Assembly (NCBI RefSeq): GCF_040954645.1
Contig: NC_092806.1
Location: forward strand, 149,200,429 to 149,264,428
Length of the DNA stretch: 64,000 bases
DNA from: Diabrotica undecimpunctata
Taxonomy: Eukaryota; Arthropoda; Insecta; Coleoptera; Chrysomelidae
Reading direction: 5' to 3'
Position 1 is the first letter of the stretch. Every line of letters starts with the position of its first letter. Shown here piece after piece: positions 1-10,055 of this stretch. The translations under genes and the position numbers were made by a program. The notes beneath the pieces are model-generated. The model worked only from the letters and a program-made list of their open reading frames with translations. It was not told where the DNA came from and ran no database searches.

Positions 1-6
1 AATAAA

Positions 7-11
<5 letters not shown>

Positions 12-94
<83 letters not shown>
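12..94. repeat. (AT)n microsatellite
   Basis: An uninterrupted run of AT dinucleotides about 83 bases long. It directly abuts the hammerhead-bearing repeat unit that follows, so it may be the site into which that repeat was inserted or against which it was truncated. Confidence 0.98.
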
Positions 95-97
<3 letters not shown>

Positions 98-178
98 CAT
101 ATATTTTGGCCATTTAATTCAGCAAAGCGATAGCAGCTTTTGCTAGAAGATTTAATCTTGCACACATTTCGCATAGCC

Positions 179-245
179 CAGAGGACAGGAAACGACATTA
201 TTATATCGTTTCCGTTCATGGCCGCCAAAGCAAGTGGCGCCTCTG
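179..245 (+). other. Predicted branched stem structure
   Basis: CAGAGG at 179-184 can pair with CCTCTG at 240-245. Inside lie a perfect 8-bp hairpin (GGAAACGA at 188-195 with TCGTTTCC at 206-213) and a second GC-rich hairpin (GGC/GCC around 220-240). The result is a compact multi-branched fold just upstream of the hammerhead motif. The pairing is read directly; a function is inference. Confidence 0.45.
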
Positions 246-309
246 TACGCTAACTACTGCGTTGGTAAAGATTTGGGAGACATTGGTTGTACTTTCCAAG
301 TTTAAATTT

Positions 310-374
310 GTATCAGCCCAAGTGTCTGATGAGGCTTGGATAGGCCGAAATGATTCATAATACTTTATTGATAC
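310..374 (+). ncRNA. Type I hammerhead self-cleaving ribozyme (candidate)
   Basis: All conserved hammerhead parts are present in order. Outer stem I is GTATCA 310-315 with TGATAC 369-374, inner stem I is AAGTGT 320-325 with ATACTT 360-365 (one G-U), and an internal loop separates them. The core CTGATGA is at 326-332. Stem II is GGCTT 333-337 with AGGCC 342-346 around a 4-base loop. GAAA is at 347-350. A very short stem III is formed by ATG/CAT within 350-358. The predicted cleavage site is after A359 in the context UA. Open stem I with a tiny stem III and an internal loop in stem I is the arrangement known from animal satellite and retroelement hammerheads. Activity is inferred, not shown. 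Confidence 0.8.
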
Positions 375-599
375 CGATTCGAGCACGAGAAATTTAACGA
401 ATTTGTCCTCCTAGGCCAGATTCCTAGCTTTTGCTAGAACATTTAATCTTTTACATATATATGTCTGTATATATTATAGGTACAATATATCTATATATAC
501 AGAGTACTAACTTGTAACAAGAAGTCGGGAGACCTCTCTTCAACAGCGAAATAGGAATAACCTTTTACTCCGACAGACATCTACAGTTCACCCTTGTAA

Positions 600-1319
600 A
601 TACTATTTTCTTTTCACTCTTTACGTAGAAAAAAGTCGTTGAAATAAAAAAAAAGATTGCATTTCATTACAATTATCTACAGACTATCAACATCAACATA
701 TAACAGAGACATCTATACGAAGCAACAAGAAGTCATCAGACCACATTTTTGATTAATTAAAAATTACAAATAATTATTAAAGGCATTCGAACTACTCAAG
801 GTATAGTAGGCTACAGAGCCTGAAGTTAGTGAACTTATTAGATCAGTTTGAGTTAGAAAACACAAGCTAGCTGAAACACCAGATTAGCTTAGCTTAAAAT
901 AAACATAGCTACTTTAAACTATAAAGCATTGGGATCAAAAGACCAAAAAATAAACGATAAACAAAAAAGTCGTAAAATAAGCATAGACCTCACAACTGAA
1001 ACAAAAAAGCTAAGGAGAAATAAAAATTTGAACGATTGCACAATAAAATACAGCATATACAATGATATAAATTAGTTGTAGAAGAGCTGAATTGTTCCAT
1101 GATGGTAGACAAGGGAGAGTTGTGGCTAAAGGGGAGAGACTCAATTTCCGAAGAGAAAAGTTTATTAAATGAAGTGACAGAGTTAGCAAGCAGTGAAAAA
1201 TATAGTTTCAAAATTCTTCGTCACTGGTTTATGATATTACCTAGGGAATTATCATCTGTGTCATAAAAACTGTACAAGTTGTGTGTGACAAAAAAAAATC
1301 ATTTTAAAATTGAGTAGAA
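600..1319. other. No supported feature
   Basis: AT-rich sequence lying in the SDR intron downstream of exon 2 or beyond. I see no coding exon, repeat unit or RNA gene. The next SDR exon (expected to continue after the NVLG segment) is not recognisable here and is probably off the left edge of the window. Confidence 0.5.
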
Positions 1320-1447
1320 TTATATTACAAACCTAAAGGAAGTAGTTAAGCTTGTCCCTCGAAAAGATGAAACGTAATTTAATACCAGCAAAACAAAACC
1401 TTGATCTCTTGAATTAAGAAGATCAAAAAGAATACAAGATTTCTCAC

Positions 1448-4400
1448 CTAGAACATTAGTATCAACCGTTTTTCTCCATGCATCTATATCTCCATCTACC
1501 AAACTTGTTCTTATGTGAACTCCTGCGTTATTTACTAACACAGCAACAGGTCCGACGTTTTTAGTTGTCCATTTAAAAACATCTTGCAGTTCCGTTTGGT
1601 TCGTAATGTCGCATTTGTATGCGTAAATTTTACCTTTTACTTCACCGAGCGATTTTGCTATCTCTTCTATTTTTTCCTTTCGTCTTGCCACTCCCACAAC
1701 CTGCAAAGAAAAGATAATAAGTTAAAAAAAAAACTATCGATTAAAAGTTTATAGATATATTATATGTGTATATAATATTATATGTGTATGGGATTAAGCC
1801 ACATTTAATTTTAATAAAAATAACGATTTGTAATGATTGTTATTTGACGTTTCGAGTTTGACGTTTTGAGTGGAAATCAAAAGATCAGATAACAATTATA
1901 AAATTTTATTTTCATGACAGTCAGTTGTGGCTTAATCCCATATAAATATAACATAAAATCAAACAATTAATGAAGAACAATCTGAGAGAAGATTACATTA
2001 TTATACGAAGGATGGAGCTAAATGGAAGAAATTTGCACCACCTACAAATATTCACACACAACGAGAGAATATAGTTTCTCATTTACCAGGAACTAACCGA
2101 GAAGCAAAAAACGCAATGAGTCCCATTGAATCGTAGGATCTTCTAATGCAAAATATTATTGAACTTGTAGTAGAATACACCAATATTTATTTTAGAGAGA
2201 TGTCTGGAAGATACAAAAATCAAAACGACGTCAAACTTACATCTTTTCGCCAGTATAAACGCTTTTGTAATTACCAAACATAATAATCCCACTACGGAAT
2301 ATACTAAACAACGAAGACATTTTATTAAAAAATTAGCAGGAGACCTAGTAAAAAGTTATTTGGAATAAAGCGCTACAACGTCACGATTACTCTGGATGCC
2401 GACACAAAACCGACCTAATCCACCACTAGGTAAAAGAGGGCATTACAAATACTGCAAGAAAGGAAAACCCGATATGTTTGCACATTTTGCAAATATTGGT
2501 TATGCATTGATCATATCGTAGCCTGCTGTGAGGAGTGTAATCAGTAAAAAACCTAAGAAACTCTCTGCGTCATTAATTTTCTGTGTCAAAGAATTTTACT
2601 GAACTCTTTGTGTTTTTTAATATAGTTTCATTATTGTTTAAATCAATTTTTGTAAAATAGAAGAACAGTTTGATTGTTTGTAAGTGTGGTAAGCTGTCAA
2701 AATTATTATGTCAAATATGTCACTTATATTTTTGATCTACTTTAATTTAATACAAGGCAGTCATAAACAAACAAAATATTTCCATCAGATGAAAGAAAAT
2801 ACTATATAAATATATATTTATTTCTTCGTTTGCCCATACGTTTGGTGTTGGTGGTGCATTATCGTCATCTTCTATAGTTCATGTATTAAAAATAAATACA
2901 ATGTTCACTTTCGTTACTGTTTACTTTTGCGAATAATTGTTAAATTTAATTTAACCATCTCATTTGTTCAAGATAACGCCACAATTATATTTTACTGTAA
3001 GTAAATAAGATAACTGATAATATAAGTAAAATATGCTGTACAAAATGTAATTTCTATAAGAGTAATATCAACACTTATTGATAATATTTATATAGGTTAC
3101 ATGTATTGTACGATGTTGATCTATATGTATATATTAAATATATTGTATGATGTTGAACTAACACTTCTGCTTCTTCCACAGTGCACTGAGGGAATTCAGG
3201 GTACACAAAAGACATACACACACGTTTGGTAGGAATTAAATATAAAATAAAATAATAAAAATTATTAATAAAAAATTAGAATATGTGTGGAGGGACGTAA
3301 CATTCCCACTTATCAAAATGCATATTTGCATTTTTAGTCAATATATACCAAAGGGCATAGCTTCACCAAAGGTCGCCTAAGTTAACTTTTCGCGGTTTGT
3401 ACGATAGCTACGCGAGCAATACCATCTTGACCGAAAATTAAAGTTTTAATTTGACCCATTTGCCATTGTCAGGGAGGCTTTGTCTCATTACGTATTAGTA
3501 CGAGTGCACCTATATTAGGATTACCCTCATTTTTATGCCACTTCGTGCGTTGATGAAGAGTATGTATATATTCTATGCTCCATCTTTGCCAAAAGTCTGC
3601 ATGTAATCGTTGCAGCAATTGCCAACGACTTAGCCTATTTAAATGAAAACCACTGCAATCGAGCACTGGCATATCCACTGGCATATCTTTAAAGGCTCTA
3701 GTTTAAGAAAATGTCCAGGTGTTAACACTGAAAAATCATTTGGATCATTACTAACAGGGCATAGGGGCGATTATTTAAGACAGCCTCTATTTGTGTGAGT
3801 AATGTACTAAATTCTTCCTAGGTTAAAATCTGTTCGCCTATGATTCTAGACACATGTGTTTTTACGCCTTCAAACAATCCTCCAAAATGGGAAGCTGCAA
3901 GAAGATTTAAATGCCATGTAATGACGTCGTTTTTATTAAAATGTGACTTTGTCTTCTAAATAGGATTAAGCTCCTACAAAATTTGTTCCACAATCAGAAT
4001 AGACAACAGAGCAACGTCCTCGACGTGCTATAAAACGTCTGAATGAGGCTAAAAATTCCTCGGTACTAAGTTCAGATACCAATAAGTGCAAAGCCTTAGT
4101 GGCAAAGCATACAAATAGGAAAATACAGGCTTTCGTTCGTTTAGCATTTTTAAGCTTATTGGCAGGTATCAGAAAAGGACCGCCAAAGTCGACGACAACT
4201 CAAGAAAATGGTTTGGTCTTGGATATCCGTAGATCAGGAAGAGCCTTCAGGAGGCTGATAATTTTGAGGTTTTAGTCTCCAACTGGAAAGATATTTTGAA
4301 AGAACACTACGAATAATACGTTAGGATGAAATTATCCAAAAGTTTTGTGATAAGGCGACGTGCGTACCTTGAATTACTGCATGTAGAAGTACAATTTGAA

Positions 4401-5980
4401 CTTCCGAAATAAGTAATTTGATGAAATTACCTTTGGAAAGTCAAAGAAGAGGAAAGCGCTTGTCATACGCTAATTCTGAGTGACTAAGTCTTCCACCCAC
4501 TGTTCCACTCACTAGGAGACTGTGAATCAAAGAAGGGATTTAATTTTTTCAAATATTTGAATTTTACAGTACTGCCCTTAAGCTGTTTTATTTCCTCCTT
4601 CCGATATATTTGTTGCACTAATCTAATTAGTTGTTTAGTGGCATTACTTTGCTCCTGAATAGAAAGACTTCCAACTGTTCGTTGATTGGCTGATTTTAGA
4701 TTACCAACGAGTCCAAGAACAGAGGAAATATACGTTTCAATTTTGAAAACGAAAAAATCGATTACAGAGTTTATCGACAAATTCATCAGATGGAAAAAAT
4801 AAAGATAACTGTTCTGTTTTAAATCCACGTTATGTTCGATAGAATCAGATAAGTCGAATGACCTATTATCTTCAGTAGTGCGAAGAAACTCCGGACCCAC
4901 CCACCAAGCAAAAGTATTTAAAAAATCATCAGGGAAAAGTCCACGGGATCCGTGATCCGTACTATTTAATGAAGAAGGAATATATCGCCAGTGTTTTGAA
5001 GCAACCTTGTCTTGAATATAAGAAATTCTGTTACTGACGAAAGTTTTCCATCTATATCGCTTTGAAGTAGTCCAATGAAGAACAACAGTCGAATCTGACT
5101 ATGCGTAAATTCTAGTAAACGGTATAGCGAGAGTTTGCAGTATATAAGATAATAATTTACTAAGAATTACTGCTGCATTAAGCTCAAGACGAGGAATAGT
5201 TTATACTCTAGTAGGAGATACCTTTGTTCGGGCTAAAAGTAAATAAGTTTTGATGACTCCTGTATCATAACAAACACAAAGGTATGTAATAGCAGAAGAT
5301 CCACGTAAAGAGGTGTCGCAAAATCCATGAAGCTCACACAAAATAATTACATTTAAAGAAATATGACGAGGTATAGAAAACTTTAAATTGTTTTCACCTT
5401 AAAGTATTTTCCAAATGTGGAGTTGCATCCCAATCTAAATCAAGGAGCCAAAGACGCTAAATAATATTTTTCACTATCAAAGAGATAGGATTAAGAATAC
5501 CGTAAGGATCGAATATGCGAGCTATTTGGCTTAAGAGATTTCGCTTTGTACAGGGAGCTTGGAGAGGTAAAATTTTGTAAAAAAATGATCAGATGATGAA
5601 TTCCATCCAAGTCCTAATACCTCAACGAAGATTGATCTAAGTCAAACGGAAAAGAATATGATCCAAAGGAATATTATCGAAGAAAACAATGTAGTGATTA
5701 ACATAACAAAAAAATCTTATGGGTCATATTGACCCGACGCCAGATACAATGAGAAAAAAGCTCGACAGTACCGCCAGGTTAAATATAATATTTTAATAAA
5801 TGAAATACTGGTACTAAATTAAAAATAAACAATCATTAGGTTTTAGAATTAAAAATAATAAGTAACACTTACCAAAAGACCTGCTTCTGCTAACTGTTTC
5901 ACAATAGCTGCTCCAATTCCTGCACTAGCTCCCGTAACAACAGCTACTTTGCCAACCCATCTGTCCATAGAAAGAACCAT
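1448..5980 (-). CDS. Short-chain dehydrogenase/reductase, 5' exons only (DHRS11/farnesol dehydrogenase-like)
   Basis: Classical SDR oxidoreductase, NAD(P)-dependent. Exon 1 (5980-5873) starts at an ATG and encodes 36 residues including TGASAGIG, the cofactor-binding glycine motif (residues 16-23). It ends at GTAAGT. Exon 2 (1700-1448) follows a CAG acceptor in the same phase, continues with VVGVARR (the ARR suggests NADP preference) and contains CDIT and NNAG (residues 93-96). It ends at CTAG/GTGAGA, phase 1, after about 120 residues. The catalytic YxxxK half lies outside the window. Insect members of this group include farnesol dehydrogenases and DHRS11-like carbonyl reductases, and I cannot choose between them. 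The 4.2-kb intron is filled with transposon remains. Confidence 0.85.
1788..1941. repeat. Palindromic LINE-tail element (inverted pair of 3' tails)
   Basis: A perfect 16-bp inverted repeat (ATGGGATTAAGCCACA 1788-1803, its complement 1926-1941) bounds 154 bases. Each half resembles the 3' tail of the RTE-type LINE at 13.3 kb: a GACGTTT-GAGTGGAAAT-like block followed by TGTGGCTTAATCCCAT. The two halves point away from each other. It is either a MITE-like palindrome or two tails joined head to head. Confidence 0.65.
1990..2550 (+). pseudogene. piggyBac-like transposase remnant, internally deleted
   Basis: The first part (about 2010-2275) translates to WKKFAPPTNIHTQRENIVSH, then LPGT..EAKNA and EYTNIYF, the N-terminal domain typical of piggyBac-derived transposases. 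After about 2310 the reading jumps to the extreme C-terminus, with a basic stretch and a CxxC...CxxxH...CCxxC Cys/His finger (about 2440-2545). The catalytic DDD core between them is missing, and stops and frameshifts occur. It is a dead internal-deletion copy within the SDR intron, on the strand opposite to the gene. Confidence 0.75.
2551..2999. other. No supported feature; may include the distal part of a BEL/Pao LTR
   Basis: AT-rich sequence without readable coding content. The LTR that starts at 3302 on the minus strand runs into this area, but I could not identify its far end with confidence. Confidence 0.4.
3000..3302 (-). repeat. BEL/Pao 3' LTR, start clear, end uncertain
   Basis: On the minus strand the pol stop (3382) is followed by a purine run GATAAGTGGGAA (3314-3303) and then TGTTACGTCC from 3302 downward. 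This is the polypurine tract/LTR junction expected of an LTR element. The other end of the LTR was not located and 3000 is a placeholder; no 5' LTR partner was found. Confidence 0.5.
3382..5530 (-). pseudogene. BEL/Pao retrotransposon pol remnant (RT end, RNase H, integrase)
   Basis: Reading down the minus strand: RIFDPYGILNPIS at 5522-5484 (a hallmark of Pao RT/RNase H), an RNase H region with LHGFCDTS, PRLELNAAV and a SDSTVVLHW block (about 5330-5060), the linker WWVGPEFLRTTED (about 4905-4865), and an integrase with VVDFGGPF (about 4200) and SDCGTNF (about 3990). The C-terminus has RLHADFWQRW, GALVLIRNE and GQIKTLIFGQDGIARV, ending at a stop at 3382. Several frameshifts and stops break it, and the RT catalytic domain and gag are missing. 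It lies antisense-free, on the same strand as the SDR gene, inside its first intron. Confidence 0.88.
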
Positions 5981-5989
5981 TTTCCTCTA

Positions 5990-7260
5990 TTTTAAGTAAA
6001 TTTATAAACCTATTAGGTATATCTGTAATCAAAATTGTTTGATGATATTTAGCAATTCGCCTAACACGGTTAAAAGTCGGGTCTAGGTCACTGATCGGAA
6101 ACCAAGTTTCACAAACAATATTAGTTGTTAAGAGCGATTGTTGGTATGTGATAAAAATAAAGTAGGAAATGCTGCGCACAGAGATAAATTATACAGGAGG
6201 GGATTTTTAAGTATAGGGTTATACGTTTGTAAGCAGAATACTCTAAAAAAATGAATTAAGCTAATTATAAATAAAGTCAATTATAAATAAACTGGTAGCA
6301 ATTAGTTATATTTTTAATAACATAGTTTCAAGTGAAAAGCGTAACGTGCTTTGCCTGGAAGTTAAAAAAATGCAACAAATGAATCTACTTCTCATTGTAA
6401 TCTTCCTTTATTAAATATAGTCTAGTATAATTAGACATATTGTATATTCTAATTCGGAACTCCGTAGCAGTTTAGTCACATATTCAAACTTATTTCAAAT
6501 GTTGAAACCTGAGTATTTTCAATTGTTTATAATATAAATGGTTCAAATACAAATGTTTGTAATAAACTAAATTTCTAAAGAAGGCTAAGTTTTTATCATT
6601 AAAAAATATTGAATTGAGAAAGTGCATTGTCGTATCTATCTTTTGTAACATACAGAAAGCTCCAAAATGACGATTTGCAAAAATTTTTAGAGGTACCTAT
6701 TTTTGTTGTTTATGTATTTGCAAAAAACAGCTAAATTAAAAAAAAATATTTATAAATATTCCAAAAATTATTCTAAGGCTTTAAAATGTGTCTCAAACTT
6801 GGGTCTCACATTGCTTAATATGTAATAAAATTTTCCAAGCGATTCGTTGAATTGTTTAAATTTTATTTTATTTTTTATAGCAGAAATCTGTTTTTGTAAT
6901 AACGTAAGTCAGAAAAAAATACAATTTTTAGATTACCAAATGAAAAAGTATTCTTCTCCTAATTTATTTGGGTGGATGGTTTTCGTTCACATGGGAATAA
7001 CTCACCACTTGTATCACTAAGAGTGATTATGTATATTAGCTCTTATGTAGATTAAATTAAGATAAAACCGTGCAAGTGTGCATGACATTTAAATATTGTA
7101 ACTCCAAACACAATGTATCCCGAAAAGGGTCTGTACAAATAGGGTGTACATATATGAAATTATGACTATAATTTCAGGTGTATGAGGACTGTATTATTTA
7201 GGTTCAAATAAATTAGGATATGTGGTAAAAGTTTATACAGATTATAGCAAATTAAGTTTA
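5990..7260. other. Upstream flank of the SDR gene; no further feature
   Basis: The first bases presumably hold the 5' UTR and promoter of the SDR gene (start codon at 5980, minus strand). The remainder is AT-rich and shows no convincing coding sequence. A TATA box cannot be assigned among the many AT-rich words. Confidence 0.4.
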
Positions 7261-7269
7261 TACAAAGTC

Positions 7270-7710
7270 TTACCAATATTTTTGCTCCACACACTCGCGG
7301 TATTGACAGGCTTACACTCGCGGTTGTTTTTCATACGCGGAATCTGTCCGGGTACCAGTTTCTGAACACGTGTTTCGCGGTACTAACACTGAGATCACGA
7401 GATAGAGCACATTTTGCTTCTGTACACGATTTAAAACAGTATTTGCGGTATTTTTTGCGTAAGTAAACGCAGGAGAAAGATAATTAGTTAGCGGCAGTCA
7501 ACAGTAGAGAGAACACCCCTGTCACCAAACGACAGTCAACAGGGGAGAGAGAGGGTCCGTTCTCATCGATAGACAACAGACAAGAGTGACTGTTTTCGGC
7601 GATAGGGAACAGGCAAGTGAGAGTATACGTCTGCCTAGCGAGACTCAGCAGACGAAAGAGCGAACGACTGTCCCTAGCGACAGTCAACAATCAAGAGCGA
7701 GTCTTTCTTC
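7270..7710. repeat. GC-richer degenerate minisatellite, about 37-bp period
   Basis: The motif G(T/A)CAACAG followed by a GA-rich stretch recurs at about 7497, 7535, 7572, 7605, 7642 and 7683, giving five intervals of 33-41 bases. The preceding 200 bases repeat CTCGCGGT/CGCGGTA several times. Base composition is clearly richer in G and C than the surroundings. No gene is recognised; the open frame through it is a by-product of the repeat. Confidence 0.6.
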
Positions 7711-7724
7711 TTGCTATTTTAGAA

Positions 7725-8455
7725 CTGTCTGTATTTCTAAAGGAGGGGAGGTTGAACTGGAATAGGAAGGCTTATCGAGGGTTGGACTAAGATAATGATT
7801 ATAAAATTATGTATAATAATACAGCGAAAAATGACATGATTTTTAGCATGTGAAAAAATTGAACAGGCCTTTTAAGTACACAAACTTGACGTATTCTATG
7901 ACTAGTTAACTGAAAATACAGTCTCGTCAAAAGATTTAAACCTAAGAAATTTAAAAGAAATTTAACATACTATAACCTTATGTTTTTCAATGATAAAATT
8001 GGCAAAAAAACGAAAAAAGTGCATTTTTCCACACTAATTTGTTTGTAAATAAAATTTATCAACATACCTCACGCAGAAAATGGTTATAATTTGTTTATGC
8101 AAAAAACGACAAAAAAATTTGTTTTGTGTAACGACAAAAACATTTTCCTGTACTATTAGCACATGAAAAGCATTAAGTGAATATAATTATTATTAAAATA
8201 AGTAAAATAAATTAAATAAAAGATTTTACATACATATATAATTATTAGAGTTGAAAATAAACGTGGCTTGGAGGTTATCTATAAAAATAACTCAAAAAGA
8301 ATATTATAAGAAAGATATGAAGAAATATCAACTACAAATATGAAACGATATCGATATGTATCCCCCCAAAGTAGATTTGACCAATATAAATGAATTTATG
8401 AAATTAATCCCACAAAACAAACAATGTTCCCTTTCTACTATTTTAAAGTAAAACT
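7725..8455. other. No supported feature
   Basis: AT-rich unique-looking sequence with no recognisable coding content. Confidence 0.4.
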
Positions 8456-8499
8456 GACTGTCCAATCCATTTAACATGAATTTAAGTTAAATGAATTGG

Positions 8500-8764
8500 A
8501 CTTTGCATGTTCGAAGATCAGCCTCAGAATGAACTTGACCAAAACTAAGTTTATGGTCCCCAATTGGTCCCCAATGGTATTACAAATATGGTCTCCAATA
8601 ACCATTTAAATATTCAAGACAAAGTGGAAAATATACGTATTTGGGTCATGAAATAATAATCAGTAGAGGTAACCAAACATGCGAAATCCAAAGACAAATT
8701 ACTTTAGCGTGGGCAGCCGTTGGAAAACTACGAGACACACTTAGGGCCAACATACTAATTAGCC
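8500..8764 (+). pseudogene. RTE-type LINE reverse transcriptase fragment (5' part of a split copy)
   Basis: Broken frames give LTKTKFMV, a YVFGS-like block (YLGHEI in the family), RQITLAWAAVGKLRD and LRANILISL, which follow the reverse transcriptase palm in RTE elements. The copy is interrupted at 8765 by a Helitron-like insert and resumes at 9295. A 16-bp near-perfect hairpin (8460-8475 with 8486-8501) marks its left edge. Confidence 0.75.
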
Positions 8765-9294
8765 TCTAATATCTTAAGTATATACTAAAACGCTAAGCCC
8801 TTTTCTTGTCCACCACTTTTCAAAAACCATATTAGATGATTAAAATATTTTTTCGGAATATTATTAGTATTACGTATGAGATTGTCAAGATACTTTTGGT
8901 ACAAAAATTCACTTCCGGTTTTGAGATGACCGGAAGTTAAAATTTACTTTAAGTTTTAGACCCCACAATGTATATATGGATCGAAAGGTCTCGTCGAGAC
9001 GAATCTAAATATGTACTTTCTAATTCTAAAAACATCAAGATAGAGCAAATCTGACACCGGATTCGTGATCAGCATGCAAAATTAACTGCTAAATGATATC
9101 CATGTCGACATTTGATGAACTAAAAATTGCATTCCGGTTTTGAGGTCGACTTCCATAATCACTTTCTTTTTACTTGCATTATTATTGATAAATGTTATGT
9201 ATATTCTTGCTTATATTGTTTGTACTGATCTCTTAATTTTTCCCGCAAAATAAAAATTTCATTTAAAAAACTCGATGTCGAGTTGGTCCGCTAG
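8765..9294 (+). mobile_element. Short non-autonomous Helitron-like element
   Basis: The 3' end has the Helitron signature: a perfect 7-bp hairpin AACTCGA/TCGAGTT (9269-9284, 2-base loop), six bases, then CTAG at 9291-9294 followed by T. The proposed 5' end is TC at 8765. The insert is about 530 bases and interrupts an RTE reverse transcriptase frame that reads ..NILISL before it and CVLPVMT after it. It includes an internal hairpin ACTTCCGGT/ACCGGAAGT near 8910-8940. There are no terminal inverted repeats and no obvious target duplication, as expected for Helitrons. The exact 5' base is uncertain because the flanking base is C rather than the usual A. Confidence 0.65.
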
Positions 9295-9739
9295 TAAAAT
9301 ACTAATGCGTATTACCGGTCATGACCTAAGGGGCGGAAACTATGATTCTAACCAAGACTGCGGCTTCGAAATTGAGAGTAGCACAACGACGAATGGAACA
9401 TGGAACGGTCTAGTGACGTTGCGGGAGCGAATAAGAAACGAAGATCTGCGAAGAATAACGAGTATTGCTGATGTGGAACGCATAGCGGAACTGAAATGAA
9501 ACTGAACAGGCCATGTAGCGAGAATGCACGATTCATGATGGACGAGCAAAATTAAAAATTGGAGGCCAAGAACAGATAAACGTAGTAGAGGACTACCACC
9601 TACACGTTGGACTGACGACAACAGGCGTATCACCAAAAATTGGCAAAAAAGAGCTCAAAATGTATAATGCAGGGGTTTAAGGGGGCCTATGTCCAGCAGT
9701 GGACGGGATAAATGAAGGCTGGATGATGATGATGATGAG
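9295..9739 (+). pseudogene. RTE-type LINE, C-terminal part and 3' end
   Basis: Continues the copy split by the Helitron: CVLPVMT*GAETMILTKTAA, KLRVAQRRME, a frameshift, then RIRNEDLRRIT and TGHVARMHDS, PRTDKRSRG and PTRWTDD. These are the conserved tail of RTE/BovB-like ORF2 proteins. It ends in a (GAT)n tail at about 9720-9738, which is a common RTE 3' terminus. Stops and one frameshift make it inactive. Confidence 0.88.
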
Positions 9740-10055
9740 AACTTACGGATGGAAGTCACAATTGCCAACAGACAAATAAACTTTGTATCGACTTGGAGAA
9801 TATAGACATTTTATATATGCCTATTGAGTAGATATGGGGTCTAAATAAGGGGGATATACCAAGAGTAAATGCGAATAGAATCGAAATAAATGGAAATTAA
9901 AATTGAAGAATAAAGATTATACATAACATTTAGTAGATAGAAGTGACCACAATAGATCTGAGAAGATCGCAGTCAAATAGGACAAATGCCACCTTATTAA
10001 ATCTAGTTGATAGAAGTTTGGGCGTTAACTATTTTAGAACAAAAATTGTAAAAAA
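9740..10055. other. No supported feature
   Basis: AT-rich sequence without recognisable coding content or repeats. Confidence 0.4.

Larger units (their letters stand above)
135..450 (+). repeat. Hammerhead-bearing repeat unit bounded by 25-bp direct repeats
   Basis: The 25 bases at 135-159 (starting AGCTTTTGCTAGAA) recur at 426-450 with one mismatch, giving a period of 291 bases. The unit between them holds a branched stem structure (179-245) and a full hammerhead ribozyme core (310-374). One complete period plus the start of a second is what a truncated tandem satellite, a retrozyme-like element, or a short retroelement with terminal direct repeats would leave. No coding capacity is visible. 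Which of these it is cannot be decided from one copy. Confidence 0.6.
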
